A program made the translations under genes and the position numbers. This document shows positions 7,828 to 14,508 of a stretch of DNA of 32,093 nt, piece after piece. Each line of letters begins with the position of its first letter. The first letter of the stretch is position 1. The notes beneath the pieces are model-generated. The model ran no database searches, was not told where the DNA came from, and saw only the letters and a program-made list of their open reading frames with translations. The stretch covers positions 1 through 32,093 of the forward strand of contig SVLM01000022.1 in the NCBI GenBank assembly GCA_015067945.1, written 5' to 3'. The stretch is from Oscillospiraceae bacterium. GTDB lineage: Bacteria; Bacillota; Clostridia; Oscillospirales; Oscillospiraceae.

Positions 7828-9720
7828 GTGGCTGATCGTTCGTTTAAGGAATACATTGGCAGCAGATTTTATGATCAGTTTTTCACTGTATTAAAATCAT
7901 ATGTCATCCAACATCGCCATAATATCGAATTGAATTCACGTACGGTCAGTAGCCCCGATTACGCAGAACTCTCCGATTTCACTATTAAGTCTGTGGGGAT
8001 TGATGACCGCGAGGGAATGGGTATCGCTTTCGACGTTATCGTGGAGGCGGAGGTTTATGTTAAAGAACATCATCGACATCGTGATGTTGATGATGATACC
8101 TGTTTCCCGTGGTTCATTCTCTCCTGCACAGCGGATCTATCCGAGAATATGGATGACCTCCGTATTCATCGGGTCGAGACGTACAATCAGAAAAACAAGC
8201 AAAACAAACCTTTGTCAGATTCCCTTGTTCCAATCAGCTACAAAATCGATCTCGATAAGATAGCTACGGAATTTTTAAGGAAACATTACCCGGAAGCCCT
8301 CGCCACTCCTATGCCCGTTGACCCTATGGTTCTTGCCGACAGGCTCGGCCTTTCGGTTGTTACCCAGGAACTGACAGAGGATTTTTCCGTATTTGGGCAG
8401 ATTTTCTTCCAGGACTGTGCAGCAGAGGTGGTCAATTCGCAAACAGGCAAAAAGGAAACTGTCCTTTTTCCTGCAAAGACTATCGTTGTTGACCCCAAGG
8501 CATTCCTTTTGAGGAACTTGGGATCGGTTAACAACACCATCGTACATGAATGTGTTCATTGGGACCGCCACCGAAAAGCGTTTGAATTAGAGCGCTTGTA
8601 CAACCGTGATGCAACACAGATAAAGTGCCTGGTTGTTGGAGGCTCAAAAGGGTCATCTGACCGAACTGCTGCCGATTGGATGGAGTGGCAGGCTAATGCT
8701 TTGGCGCCACGCATTCAAATGCCTGTGGGTTCCTTCAAAACAAAGGCAGCCGAATATATCCGCAACTTCCAGAGAGAAATGAACGCGGCTCACATCGTAG
8801 ATGTTATGGAAGCGGTTATTGATGCTCTTGCTACCTTTTTCGTTGTTTCGCGCCACGCTGCGAAAATGCGTATGGTGGATGTAGGCTATGAGGAAGCCAT
8901 CGGCGCATTTACCTACATCGATGGCCACTATGTTAAACCCCACGCATTCAAAAAAGGCAGTTTGCGGAAAGATCAAACATACTGCATCAGCGCAGAAGAC
9001 GCCCAGATTATTGCCTTCAGCGATATGCGGCTTTTCTCTCAAGCACAGAAAGGTTCATACATATATGTTGATTCGCATATGTGTTTGAACGATCCGAAGT
9101 ATGTCACCAGAGATGAAAACAATGCTGTGCAAATGACCGATTATGGTCGTCTGCACGTAGATGAGTGTTGCCTGGTATTCTCACTGAAGGTAAAGGCGAC
9201 CAATAAATATGGCGAGGAATTTTACAAAGAGTGCGTTCTCTTTAGAGACGTAGACTCTGGCATTGTATTCCAGACCACCTTTTCAAAAGAGGTCAGTGAC
9301 GATGTCATGGGGAAAGCGGACGCCATTCTCGCACGAGAAACGGAAATCCAGAGAGTTCTCCAGGAACTTCCTGCACAGTTTGGCGCTGCACTTATTTACC
9401 TCATGGAGTGGGTCGATATTTCCGAAGAAGCCTTGGCGGAGAAGGCTCTTGTTTCTACAAAACTGGTTCAACGTCTGCGTAACAATCCGCAATACCCGAA
9501 GAATGTGGACTGTGTGGTCGCCATTTGCATCGGTATGAATTTGCCGCCGGAATTGAGCAAGGCGCTCATTGACAGATCCGGCTTCACCTTGCGATTGGCT
9601 CAAAATGAAGCACACTTGATATACAATTTCTTCCTTAACCATTTGTATATGGGGTCCATCCACGATTGCAATGATATGTTGGTATCAAAGAATTTGCCAG
9701 TGATGACTGGTACAGAATGA
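7828..9720 (+). CDS. ImmA/IrrE-type zinc metallopeptidase fused to a C-terminal HTH module
   Basis: The 630-residue protein carries an HEXXH zinc site, HECVH at 240-244, and a likely third ligand Glu286 in MEWQANALAP, the arrangement of ImmA/IrrE peptidases that cleave HTH repressors. Residues 1-150 are unfamiliar. The middle (about 340-500) includes KGSYIYVDSHMCL, and the C-terminus has an HTH-like region ('EEALAEKALVSTKLVQRLRN') plus a tail with DCNDMLVSKNLP. The last two parts are shared with the preceding protein. The start is GTG, set by AAGGAGGG seven bases upstream. It is the last gene before a terminator. A role in sensing stress or infection and relieving repression is plausible but inferred. 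Confidence 0.82.
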   Translation: MADRSFKEYIGSRFYDQFFTVLKSYVIQHRHNIELNSRTVSSPDYAELSDFTIKSVGIDDREGMGIAFDVIVEAEVYVKEHHRHRDVDDDTCFPWFILSCTADLSENMDDLRIHRVETYNQKNKQNKPLSDSLVPISYKIDLDKIATEFLRKHYPEALATPMPVDPMVLADRLGLSVVTQELTEDFSVFGQIFFQDCAAEVVNSQTGKKETVLFPAKTIVVDPKAFLLRNLGSVNNTIVHECVHWDRHRKAFELERLYNRDATQIKCLVVGGSKGSSDRTAADWMEWQANALAPRIQMPVGSFKTKAAEYIRNFQREMNAAHIVDVMEAVIDALATFFVVSRHAAKMRMVDVGYEEAIGAFTYIDGHYVKPHAFKKGSLRKDQTYCISAEDAQIIAFSDMRLFSQAQKGSYIYVDSHMCLNDPKYVTRDENNAVQMTDYGRLHVDECCLVFSLKVKATNKYGEEFYKECVLFRDVDSGIVFQTTFSKEVSDDVMGKADAILARETEIQRVLQELPAQFGAALIYLMEWVDISEEALAEKALVSTKLVQRLRNNPQYPKNVDCVVAICIGMNLPPELSKALIDRSGFTLRLAQNEAHLIYNFFLNHLYMGSIHDCNDMLVSKNLPVMTGTE

Positions 9721-9736
9721 AGAGGCATAACATGAC

Positions 9737-9777
9737 AAATGCCGGGCTGATGCTCATTTTGCACCAGTCCGGCATTT
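9737..9777 (+). terminator. Terminator of the restriction-modification operon
   Basis: AAATGCCGG (9737-9745) pairs with CCGGCATTT (9769-9777), with an additional CTG/CAG pairing inside, and six T residues end the hairpin. It lies just after the stop of the peptidase gene and just before the end of the convergent XRE gene. Confidence 0.8.
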
Positions 9778-9778
9778 T

Positions 9779-10093
9779 TTATTCATTATCGTGGCTCATT
9801 GCTTTGAGCATCTGTAATGCAGCTTGTTTCTGCGATGGTTTCAAACAGATCCAGGCGTCAAAAACTTCCTTCATATCGGGAGTCAGTTCCACCATATCGG
9901 TATCCGCGAAGAACTGCGACATAGTGATGCCGAAGCCTTTACATATCGTCTCGAGGGTTGCTACGGAAGGAACTGTATTTCTTCGGAAAATATTGCCGAT
10001 AGTGGACTGTGCTAACCCACACTCTTTTGAAAGTTTGTACTCCGTCCATCCGCGTTCCCGCAATAACTGCTGGAGACGAGCGTGCGTATCCAT
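9779..10093 (-). CDS. XRE-family helix-turn-helix repressor
   Basis: The first 60 residues form a Cro/C1-type HTH: 'LRERGWTEYKLSKECGLAQS' followed by TIGNIFRRNTVPSVATLETI. The remaining 40 residues are a helical tail (MKEVFDAWICLKPSQKQAAL). Such 104-residue proteins are usual repressors in mobile elements and could be substrates of ImmA/IrrE peptidases like the neighbouring one. It is convergent with the operon and divergent from the SLOG gene, with which it shares a 126-base promoter region. Start ATG follows AAAGGTGGTG. Confidence 0.85.
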   Translation of the reverse strand: MDTHARLQQLLRERGWTEYKLSKECGLAQSTIGNIFRRNTVPSVATLETICKGFGITMSQFFADTDMVELTPDMKEVFDAWICLKPSQKQAALQMLKAMSHDNE

Positions 10094-10145
10094 GGCATCA
10101 CCACCTTTCTCATATCTATTTTACTTCCAAAGTGAGCAATAAAAT

Positions 10146-10175
10146 ACATACGAGTTGAAACGAAAATAGGTATGT
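10146..10175. promoter_or_regulatory. ACATAC/GTATGT inverted repeat over the SLOG promoter
   Basis: ACATAC at 10146-10151 and GTATGT at 10170-10175 are inverted copies flanking the -35 box of the SLOG gene. They lie in the region shared with the divergent XRE gene, so they could be its operator. Two short arms could also arise by chance. Confidence 0.3.
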
Positions 10176-10183
10176 GGTATGAT
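10155..10183 (+). promoter_or_regulatory. Promoter of the SLOG-family gene
   Basis: TTGAAA (10155-10160) and TATGAT (10178-10183) are separated by 17 bases; a TATAAT overlaps slightly downstream. The ATG follows at 10220 after a GGAGGGG ribosome-binding site. Confidence 0.6.
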
Positions 10184-10219
10184 ATAATCTTAGAGAAGTA
10201 AAACACGGAGGGGACGTAT

Positions 10220-10708
10220 ATGACCGAAGCTGAGAAGCGAATGAACCGAGTATGCTTTACGGGACACCGCCCGGAAAAGCTTACACGATCCGAATGGCTT
10301 ATAAAGAGGGCTTTGAAAAAAGAAATCCGCCAGGCAATTGCTGACGGAAAGAATGTCTTTATATCGGGTATGGCACGAGGGGTTGATATTTGGGCAGCAG
10401 AGATTGTCTTGATACTGCGTGATGCCGGACAGCCCATAAAACTTATGTGTGCTTGTCCCTACGACGGCTTCGAGCAAGGATGGAGACAAGAGTGGCAGGA
10501 ACAATACCGTGCGATTCTGTCTGCGTCTGATTTTGTGAAATATGTCTGCCCGGCTTACAGCCGATCCTGTTTCCAGATCCGCAACGAGTGGATGGTTGAT
10601 CACGCATCCAGGGTTATCGCTGTTTTCAATGGAGAGAAAAGTGGAACGAAGAATACCATAGATTACGCTGCAAAGGTGGATGTCCCGGTTGTGTGCATTG
10701 AGGGATAA
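10220..10708 (+). CDS. SLOG-family (DUF1273/YpsA-like) nucleotide-binding protein
   Basis: The 162-residue protein is one Rossmann-like domain. It begins CFTGHRPEKL, the GHR signature of this family. Then come ISGMARGVDIWAAE, a glycine-rich nucleotide-binding turn, CACPYDGFEQGW, and a terminal DYAAKVDVPVVCI. SLOG proteins are thought to bind nucleotides or nucleotide-derived signals and are frequent in mobile elements and some defence systems. No effector domain is attached. The divergent XRE gene is the likely regulator. Exact ligand and role are unknown. Confidence 0.82.
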   Translation: MTEAEKRMNRVCFTGHRPEKLTRSEWLIKRALKKEIRQAIADGKNVFISGMARGVDIWAAEIVLILRDAGQPIKLMCACPYDGFEQGWRQEWQEQYRAILSASDFVKYVCPAYSRSCFQIRNEWMVDHASRVIAVFNGEKSGTKNTIDYAAKVDVPVVCIEG

Positions 10709-10713
10709 TCTCA

Positions 10714-10864
10714 CAATGAAACTTTTCCTCTGACAATGAAACTATTCTAATCACGCTGAAACTTTTCCTTTGAAATAGTTTCAGCGTGATTTCTTTTGGA
10801 CCAGAAAACCGCATCTAAACCCTTCTCCAAGTGGCGTTGCGGACACCACAATGAAACTTTCCAA
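10714..10864. mobile_element. Possible IS-end remnant: repeated TGAAACTTTTC units and a 15-bp hairpin
   Basis: Four copies of a short unit close to CAATGAAACTTTTCC occur at about 10714, 10732, 10752 and 10848. A perfect 15-bp stem, AATCACGCTGAAACT (10749-10763) with its complement at 10777-10791, surrounds a 13-base loop and is followed by TCTTTT, so it may also terminate the SLOG transcript. Multiple short repeats near each end are a feature of IS21-like elements. No transposase is present here, so this could be a deletion remnant; the family is a guess. Confidence 0.35.
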
Positions 10865-10910
10865 AAAACAGAAAAAGCCGTAAACCCCTGTCTTACAAGG
10901 ATTTTCGGTA

Positions 10911-10965
10911 AAAAAATAAGCACTACAGTTTCAATACCAATGGTATCAAAATTGTAGTGCTTATT
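10911..10965 (-). terminator. Terminator of tRNA-Pro
   Basis: On the minus strand a 13-bp stem (10965-10953 with 10927-10915, AATAAGCACTACA type) begins immediately after the tRNA's CCA and is followed by a run of T residues (10916-10911). The loop contains a smaller ATACCA/TGGTAT palindrome. Confidence 0.8.
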
Positions 10966-11041
10966 TGGTCCGAGTGGGGAGATTCGAACTCCCGGCGTCT
11001 TGAACCCAAATCAAGTGCCCTACCAACTGGGCCACACCCGG
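10966..11041 (-). tRNA. tRNA-Pro (anticodon UGG)
   Basis: The 76-base gene folds fully. Acceptor CCGGGTG pairs with CACTCGG, followed by A and an encoded CCA. The D-stem is GCCC/GGGC around AGTTGGTA, the anticodon stem CTTGA/TCAAG encloses TTTGGGT with anticodon TGG, and the T-arm is GGGAG-TTCGAAT-CTCCC. It lies where the AT-rich island meets the GC-richer chromosome, and two truncated copies follow upstream, so it is a likely integration target. Its anticodon stem differs from that of the two truncated copies. Confidence 0.93.
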
Positions 11042-11211
11042 ATATTAAGTTTTTTGTAGAAAGAGTGCGAAAAAGAAGATTTCGCAGTTCTGGTCAAATA
11101 TGTGGTCAAACCGATTTTGTGGGTTTTGCAAACTCCCAAATGCTCGTAAATGCTCCGTTTTTCTCGCGTTTCCTCACTTTTTACATAGGGGGAAGGGGGC
11201 CTAACCACTAG

Positions 11212-11250
11212 CTCCCAAAGCAGGCGCGCTACCAACTGCGCTACACCCGG
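11212..11250 (-). pseudogene. Truncated 5' half of tRNA-Pro (copy B)
   Basis: The minus strand starts CCGGGTGTAGCGCAGTTGG, runs through a proper D-arm and the 5' anticodon stem CCTGC to TTTGGGAGC, then departs from any tRNA sequence. The anticodon 3' stem, T-arm and acceptor 3' strand are missing. The break lies just after the anticodon loop. Confidence 0.75.
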
Positions 11251-11371
11251 ATAGGTGGGGATATGAAATTAGATTGTGGGGAATATGGGAATTGCTTTGG
11301 TCGCCCGGTTTGCGGTGCCCGAAAAAATCATCGGGCTTACGCTATTCCTCGATTTTTTCGACCGCTGCACA

Positions 11372-11416
11372 CAAAACGCCTCGCTGTATCTGCCCCCGGC
11401 AGCGCTCGGCGTTTTG
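11372..11416. repeat. 45-base palindrome abutting a tRNA fragment
   Basis: CAAAACGCC (11372-11380) and GGCGTTTTG (11408-11416) form a perfect 9-bp stem. Inside it TCGCTG can pair imperfectly with CAGCGC. The palindrome ends two bases from the truncated anticodon loop of tRNA-Pro copy C, as though it had inserted there. Confidence 0.5.
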
Positions 11417-11417
11417 G

Positions 11418-11454
11418 CCCAAAGCAGGCGCCCTACCAACTGGGCCACACCCGG
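11418..11454 (-). pseudogene. Truncated 5' half of tRNA-Pro (copy C)
   Basis: The minus strand matches the intact gene for its first 25 bases (CCGGGTGTGGCCCAGTTGG onward), continues GCCTGCTTTGGG like copy B, and then stops being a tRNA. Only acceptor 5' strand, D-arm and half of the anticodon arm remain. Confidence 0.75.
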
Positions 11455-11627
11455 ATACTTGGGGTATTATACACGATATCTTCGAAAAAAGCAATCATAA
11501 AATGGGACTTTTTTTGCAAATCTGTGTTAGAACTGATGATCGGTTGACAAAAGCCATTATCTGGTTGGCACTTAGTAAAAAATAAGACGTAAAAGAAAAA
11601 GACCTACAATTTTTTGTGCATTCTATA

Positions 11628-11656
11628 TTGACAAATGGAAATAACTGTGCTATAAT
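11628..11656 (+). promoter_or_regulatory. Promoter of the small unknown gene
   Basis: TTGACA (11628-11633) and TATAAT (11651-11656), both perfect consensus boxes, are 17 bases apart. The gene starts 31 bases later. This predicts strong constitutive expression. Confidence 0.85.
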
Positions 11657-11687
11657 TGAACCATCAAAGAAATGGAGGTACTAAATC

Positions 11688-12077
11688 ATGAAAACACAGG
11701 AAATCATTCGCGCGATCGATCGGGATTTTGCCAAAACTTATAGAAATGCCGTGCCGTTTGTGGGGTCCGGAGCGCTGTGGGATTTTTGCATGGAGACTAT
11801 TGCGGATCCCATCTCCATGAGCTGCATTGCCTTTGCCAACGATATGGGCATCCCGCCGGTGAAGTCGCTGATCACCTTGTATGCCCGCAAGTATCAGCCG
11901 GAAAAGGAGTTCCGCTTTTCCGGCCAGGAGAGTCAGTGCATGGGTGCGCTGATGGGCTTTGTATTCAAATTTGTCCTGGGCTACCGGCAGCAGAAGGACC
12001 GCTGCACCGTGCAGGAATGGGGCATCAAAACGGCTGCCCGGTTCCTGGATGGGCCGGTTACCACCTTTGAGGTATAA
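11688..12077 (+). CDS. Small conserved-looking protein of unknown function
   Basis: I do not recognise this 129-residue protein. It is soluble-looking, has a mixed charge, and contains two Cys in MSCIAFANDMG and SQCMGALMG. It has no signal peptide; MGALMGFVFKFVLGY is only moderately hydrophobic. It is real by several signs: a perfect promoter, ATGGAGGT ribosome-binding site, good codon use, and a terminator right after its stop. It is the first gene of the GC-richer chromosomal part and is transcribed alone. Confidence 0.75.
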   Translation: MKTQEIIRAIDRDFAKTYRNAVPFVGSGALWDFCMETIADPISMSCIAFANDMGIPPVKSLITLYARKYQPEKEFRFSGQESQCMGALMGFVFKFVLGYRQQKDRCTVQEWGIKTAARFLDGPVTTFEV

Positions 12078-12078
12078 A

Positions 12079-12116
12079 AATCCCGCGCTTGCTGATTTTT
12101 CGGCAGGCGCGGGATT
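12079..12116. terminator. Terminator between convergent genes
   Basis: AATCCCGCGC (12079-12088) pairs with GCGCGGGATT (12107-12116) with further pairing inside. It stands between the stop codons of the small unknown gene and the NUDIX gene, and can serve both; the A-run on the left gives a U-tract for the minus strand. Confidence 0.8.
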
Positions 12117-12129
12117 CTGTTCGCATTTG

Positions 12130-12855
12130 TTAGAGAATGGCCCGGCAGGCAGCCACGGTGTCCGGGAAAAGGTAGGTTGCCAATTCTTCCGCTTTGACCC
12201 ATTTGCAGCGTTCGATTTCGCCTTCCCGGGGCGTGGGGTCGCCGGTGACCTGGGCGGGGAAAAACAGCACCTCTTTGCGGCCAACCGTGAAAATGGGGTA
12301 TTCCACCCTGGCGGGCGCCACATCGTCCAGCCGGGCGGTGAGGCCGGTTTCTTCCCAAAGCTCCCGCAGGGCAGCCTGGGTTTCTGTTTCACCGGGTTCC
12401 ATGCGGCCCTTAGGCAGGCTCCAGCATTGGGAGAATTGCTCGTAGACGATCAGGTATTCCCGGCTGTTTTCCGTCTCCCGGTAGGGCAGTACACCGCAGG
12501 ACTTTTGGTAGAGGGAATGGATATAGCTGTCAAAAAACTGCTCCTGGAAATGCACTGCTTCGGCGATTTCCGCCTGGTGTAGGCGCAGACCTGTGGGGGC
12601 CACGATTAGTTTATCTTCGCAATCATTTTTGCGCTCCACTGCGCCGATGACTATGCCCTCGAATTCTGCCAGCGGCGTGGCTATGCCCAGAATGTAGGCA
12701 TCCTGCTCCTCACCGTCCCCGGCCAGGGTGCCGGGGAGATAACCGTAGTTGACCAGGTAGAGGATGCCGTTGTGATTGTAGCCGACGGGACGGTCCACCA
12801 CCACGCGCACCGTTTGCCCCAGGTATTCCTGCAAGATTTTTCTGCGATTGTTCAT
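12130..12855 (-). CDS. Inorganic-pyrophosphatase-like domain fused to a NUDIX hydrolase
   Basis: Residues about 8-105 look like a short family I inorganic pyrophosphatase: VNYGYLPGTLAGDGEEQDAY matches the NYGY...DGDxxD metal-binding segment, and KNDCEDKLIVAP matches the later Asp/Asp/Lys site. The stretch that holds the first Glu/Lys/Arg of the long enzymes is missing. Residues about 115-241 are a NUDIX domain with a complete box beginning GRMEPGETE and ending LWEETGL; SLPKGRMEPGE recalls diadenosine tetraphosphatases. The protein could hydrolyse a nucleoside diphosphate derivative and then the released pyrophosphate, but substrates are unknown. It follows the Crp/Fnr gene by 15 bases, so they form an operon. 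Its ribosome-binding site is GAAAGGATG. Confidence 0.88.
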   Translation of the reverse strand: MNNRRKILQEYLGQTVRVVVDRPVGYNHNGILYLVNYGYLPGTLAGDGEEQDAYILGIATPLAEFEGIVIGAVERKNDCEDKLIVAPTGLRLHQAEIAEAVHFQEQFFDSYIHSLYQKSCGVLPYRETENSREYLIVYEQFSQCWSLPKGRMEPGETETQAALRELWEETGLTARLDDVAPARVEYPIFTVGRKEVLFFPAQVTGDPTPREGEIERCKWVKAEELATYLFPDTVAACRAIL

Positions 12856-12870
12856 GGTTCATCCTTTCAC

Positions 12871-13530
12871 TCAGGCATCGGCCAGCGCTTCCAGTTTGTT
12901 CTTGTTTTTGATTTCAATGCAGCCCCGGGTGAGGGCTACGAGTCCTTCGCTCTGGAAATAGCGCAGCATTCGGGTTACGACTTCCCGGGCGGTGCCCATA
13001 TGGGAGGCAATCTTTTCATGTGTGATCTTCAGCAGGCTGGACTCCTCCAGACGGCTTTCCTCCAGTAAAAATGCGGCCAGGCGCTTATCAAAGCTTTTCC
13101 ACATGATCTGTTCCATCAGCCACATCACCTCGGAAAAATGACTGCTGAGCAGGCTCTGGCTATAGTTGGAAACCGCCAGGGATTCATCCACTAAGTTTTT
13201 AAACAGACATGCGGGAATGCTCCAGAATTCTGTATCTTTCTCTGCTTCGATCATAACATGAAATTGAAGGTCCGGCATGACGCAACTGGCGCTGAGCAGG
13301 CTGACATCATAAGCAAACAGGCGGCTGATGGTGATTTCCCGACCGTCCTCAGACAGAATATAGGTGCGCAGCTGACCGCTTCTGACCAAAATCAGCCCCA
13401 GACATTCAGCACTGCTGTCATGGATCTGGGCGCCTTTACCAACTTTGTGATATGCAATGATCCCGGCGATCCGCTGCTGCTGCTCGGCTGTCAGCTTGTT
13501 CCATATGGGCAGATATTCAGAAAAATCCAT
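12871..13530 (-). CDS. Crp/Fnr-family transcriptional regulator
   Basis: The 219-residue protein has the family layout: a cyclic-nucleotide-binding-like beta barrel (about 15-120, with LILVRSGQLRTYILSEDGRE), a long dimer helix, and a C-terminal winged helix with ITHEKIASHMGTAREVVTRM. There is no N-terminal cysteine cluster of the Fnr type. Cys residues occur at about 43, 85 and 108, but in no recognisable iron-sulfur spacing. The effector is therefore not predictable; many clostridial members respond to redox or small molecules. It heads the operon with the pyrophosphatase/NUDIX gene and is divergent from the PP2C gene. Confidence 0.92.
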   Translation of the reverse strand: MDFSEYLPIWNKLTAEQQQRIAGIIAYHKVGKGAQIHDSSAECLGLILVRSGQLRTYILSEDGREITISRLFAYDVSLLSASCVMPDLQFHVMIEAEKDTEFWSIPACLFKNLVDESLAVSNYSQSLLSSHFSEVMWLMEQIMWKSFDKRLAAFLLEESRLEESSLLKITHEKIASHMGTAREVVTRMLRYFQSEGLVALTRGCIEIKNKNKLEALADA

Positions 13531-13558
13531 GATGTTACCCCCTGTATCCTTTTAAAAT

Positions 13559-13587
13559 AGTATATTCCGAAACGGGGCTGCTGTCAA
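13559..13587 (-). promoter_or_regulatory. Promoter of the Crp/Fnr-NUDIX operon
   Basis: On the minus strand TTGACA (13587-13582) and TATACT (13564-13559) are separated by 17 bases. The start codon lies 29 bases downstream. Confidence 0.8.
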
Positions 13588-13639
13588 TCCGGCAATATGG
13601 GGAAAAAGGGGGTTTTGTGGGAATTTAGAGGCTTTTTAC

Positions 13640-13667
13640 TTGACAAAGTGGGTAATACCTATATAAT
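13640..13667 (+). promoter_or_regulatory. Promoter of the phosphatase-kinase operon
   Basis: TTGACA (13640-13645) and TATAAT (13662-13667) are both perfect, with a 16-base spacer. The PP2C start codon follows about 60 bases later. Confidence 0.8.
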
Positions 13668-13730
13668 GATAGTAGCAAAACATAATGTGGGGAGTTCTGC
13701 ACTGCAGGTACTTCCCAGGGGAGAGTATTC

Positions 13731-14492
13731 ATGAAAATGAGGCTTGAGGCGGCGTGCAGTTCTGACATGGGCAGAATTCGCACCAATAATGAGGATAACT
13801 TCTTCTTTGACGGCAAATGTCTGGAATTGGAACACAATGGAAAAATTCAAGTGCTATCCATGTCCCGGGAGAACCTGAGGGACACGTTCCTGGCGGTATT
13901 TGACGGCATCGGAGGAGAAAATTACGGCGAGGATGCTTCCTACTATGCGGCAAGAGCAGCGCAGGATGTTCGTAAGACTATGGGCGATTTGTTCCGCAGC
14001 ACGGAGAAATATTTAGCACTTCAGATGGAGCGGCTAAATGCTGCCGTGCTGGAAGCCAAGCGTGCCCGCCGCACGGATCGCATGGGTACCACGGTGGTAT
14101 CCCTGTATTTCGATGAGAAATTTGCCTATGTCTGCAATGTGGGCGACAGCCGGGCTTACCGCATTCGCTGCGGTGAGATTCAGCAGATCTCTTGGGATCA
14201 TGTGGCCCGCTACCCGGGCAGAAACAGCAAGAAGTGCCCCATCACGCAGCATTTGGGCATGGATCCTGCGGATGTGAAGATGGAGCCCTACATCGCCAAG
14301 TATCCCCTGGAAAAGGGAGATCGCTTTGTGATTTGTAGTGACGGCTTGACGGATATGGTGGAAGATGCCGGCATTCTGCAGATCATGAATGCCAACGCGG
14401 AGCCTCAGGCCTGTGTACAGGCGTTGATCCGGGCTGCACTGGAAGCAGGCGGACGGGACAATGTGACTGTGGCTGTCTGCCAAGTATTGTGA
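13731..14492 (+). CDS. PP2C-family protein Ser/Thr phosphatase
   Basis: The 253-residue enzyme would remove phosphate from Ser/Thr residues and oppose the neighbouring kinase. PP2C motifs occur in order: SDMGRIRTNNED near the N-terminus, FDGIGGENYGEDAS, NVGDSRAYRI, CSDGLTDMV, and GGRDNVTVAV at the end. The Asp residues in NNED, FDGIGG, SDGL and RDN are the expected metal ligands. No membrane segment is seen. It precedes the kinase by 16 bases, the usual pairing of PrpC/Stp with PrkC/Stk. Confidence 0.93.
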   Translation: MKMRLEAACSSDMGRIRTNNEDNFFFDGKCLELEHNGKIQVLSMSRENLRDTFLAVFDGIGGENYGEDASYYAARAAQDVRKTMGDLFRSTEKYLALQMERLNAAVLEAKRARRTDRMGTTVVSLYFDEKFAYVCNVGDSRAYRIRCGEIQQISWDHVARYPGRNSKKCPITQHLGMDPADVKMEPYIAKYPLEKGDRFVICSDGLTDMVEDAGILQIMNANAEPQACVQALIRAALEAGGRDNVTVAVCQVL

Positions 14493-14508
14493 GAGGAGGG
14501 CGGATTCA

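Larger units (their letters stand above)
11042..11640. other. Gene-free stretch with tRNA-Pro fragments and hairpins
   Basis: No credible coding frame is found in these 600 bases. They contain two 5' halves of tRNA-Pro (listed separately), a 45-base palindrome, a GCCCGA/TCGGGC hairpin near 11318-11337, and a GGTCAAATATGTGGTCAAA-like stretch near 11093-11111. It reads as debris of past insertions at a tRNA attachment site. Confidence 0.5.

Noticed and set aside
10957..11211. Open frame that might be an integrase C-terminal remnant
   Set aside because: Its first half is the complement of the intact tRNA-Pro, and the rest has no integrase residues; the GGTCAAA-like stretch alone is not enough.
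11263..11585. Three overlapping plus-strand frames
   Set aside because: They cross tRNA fragments and a palindrome, have no ribosome-binding sites and no recognisable protein.
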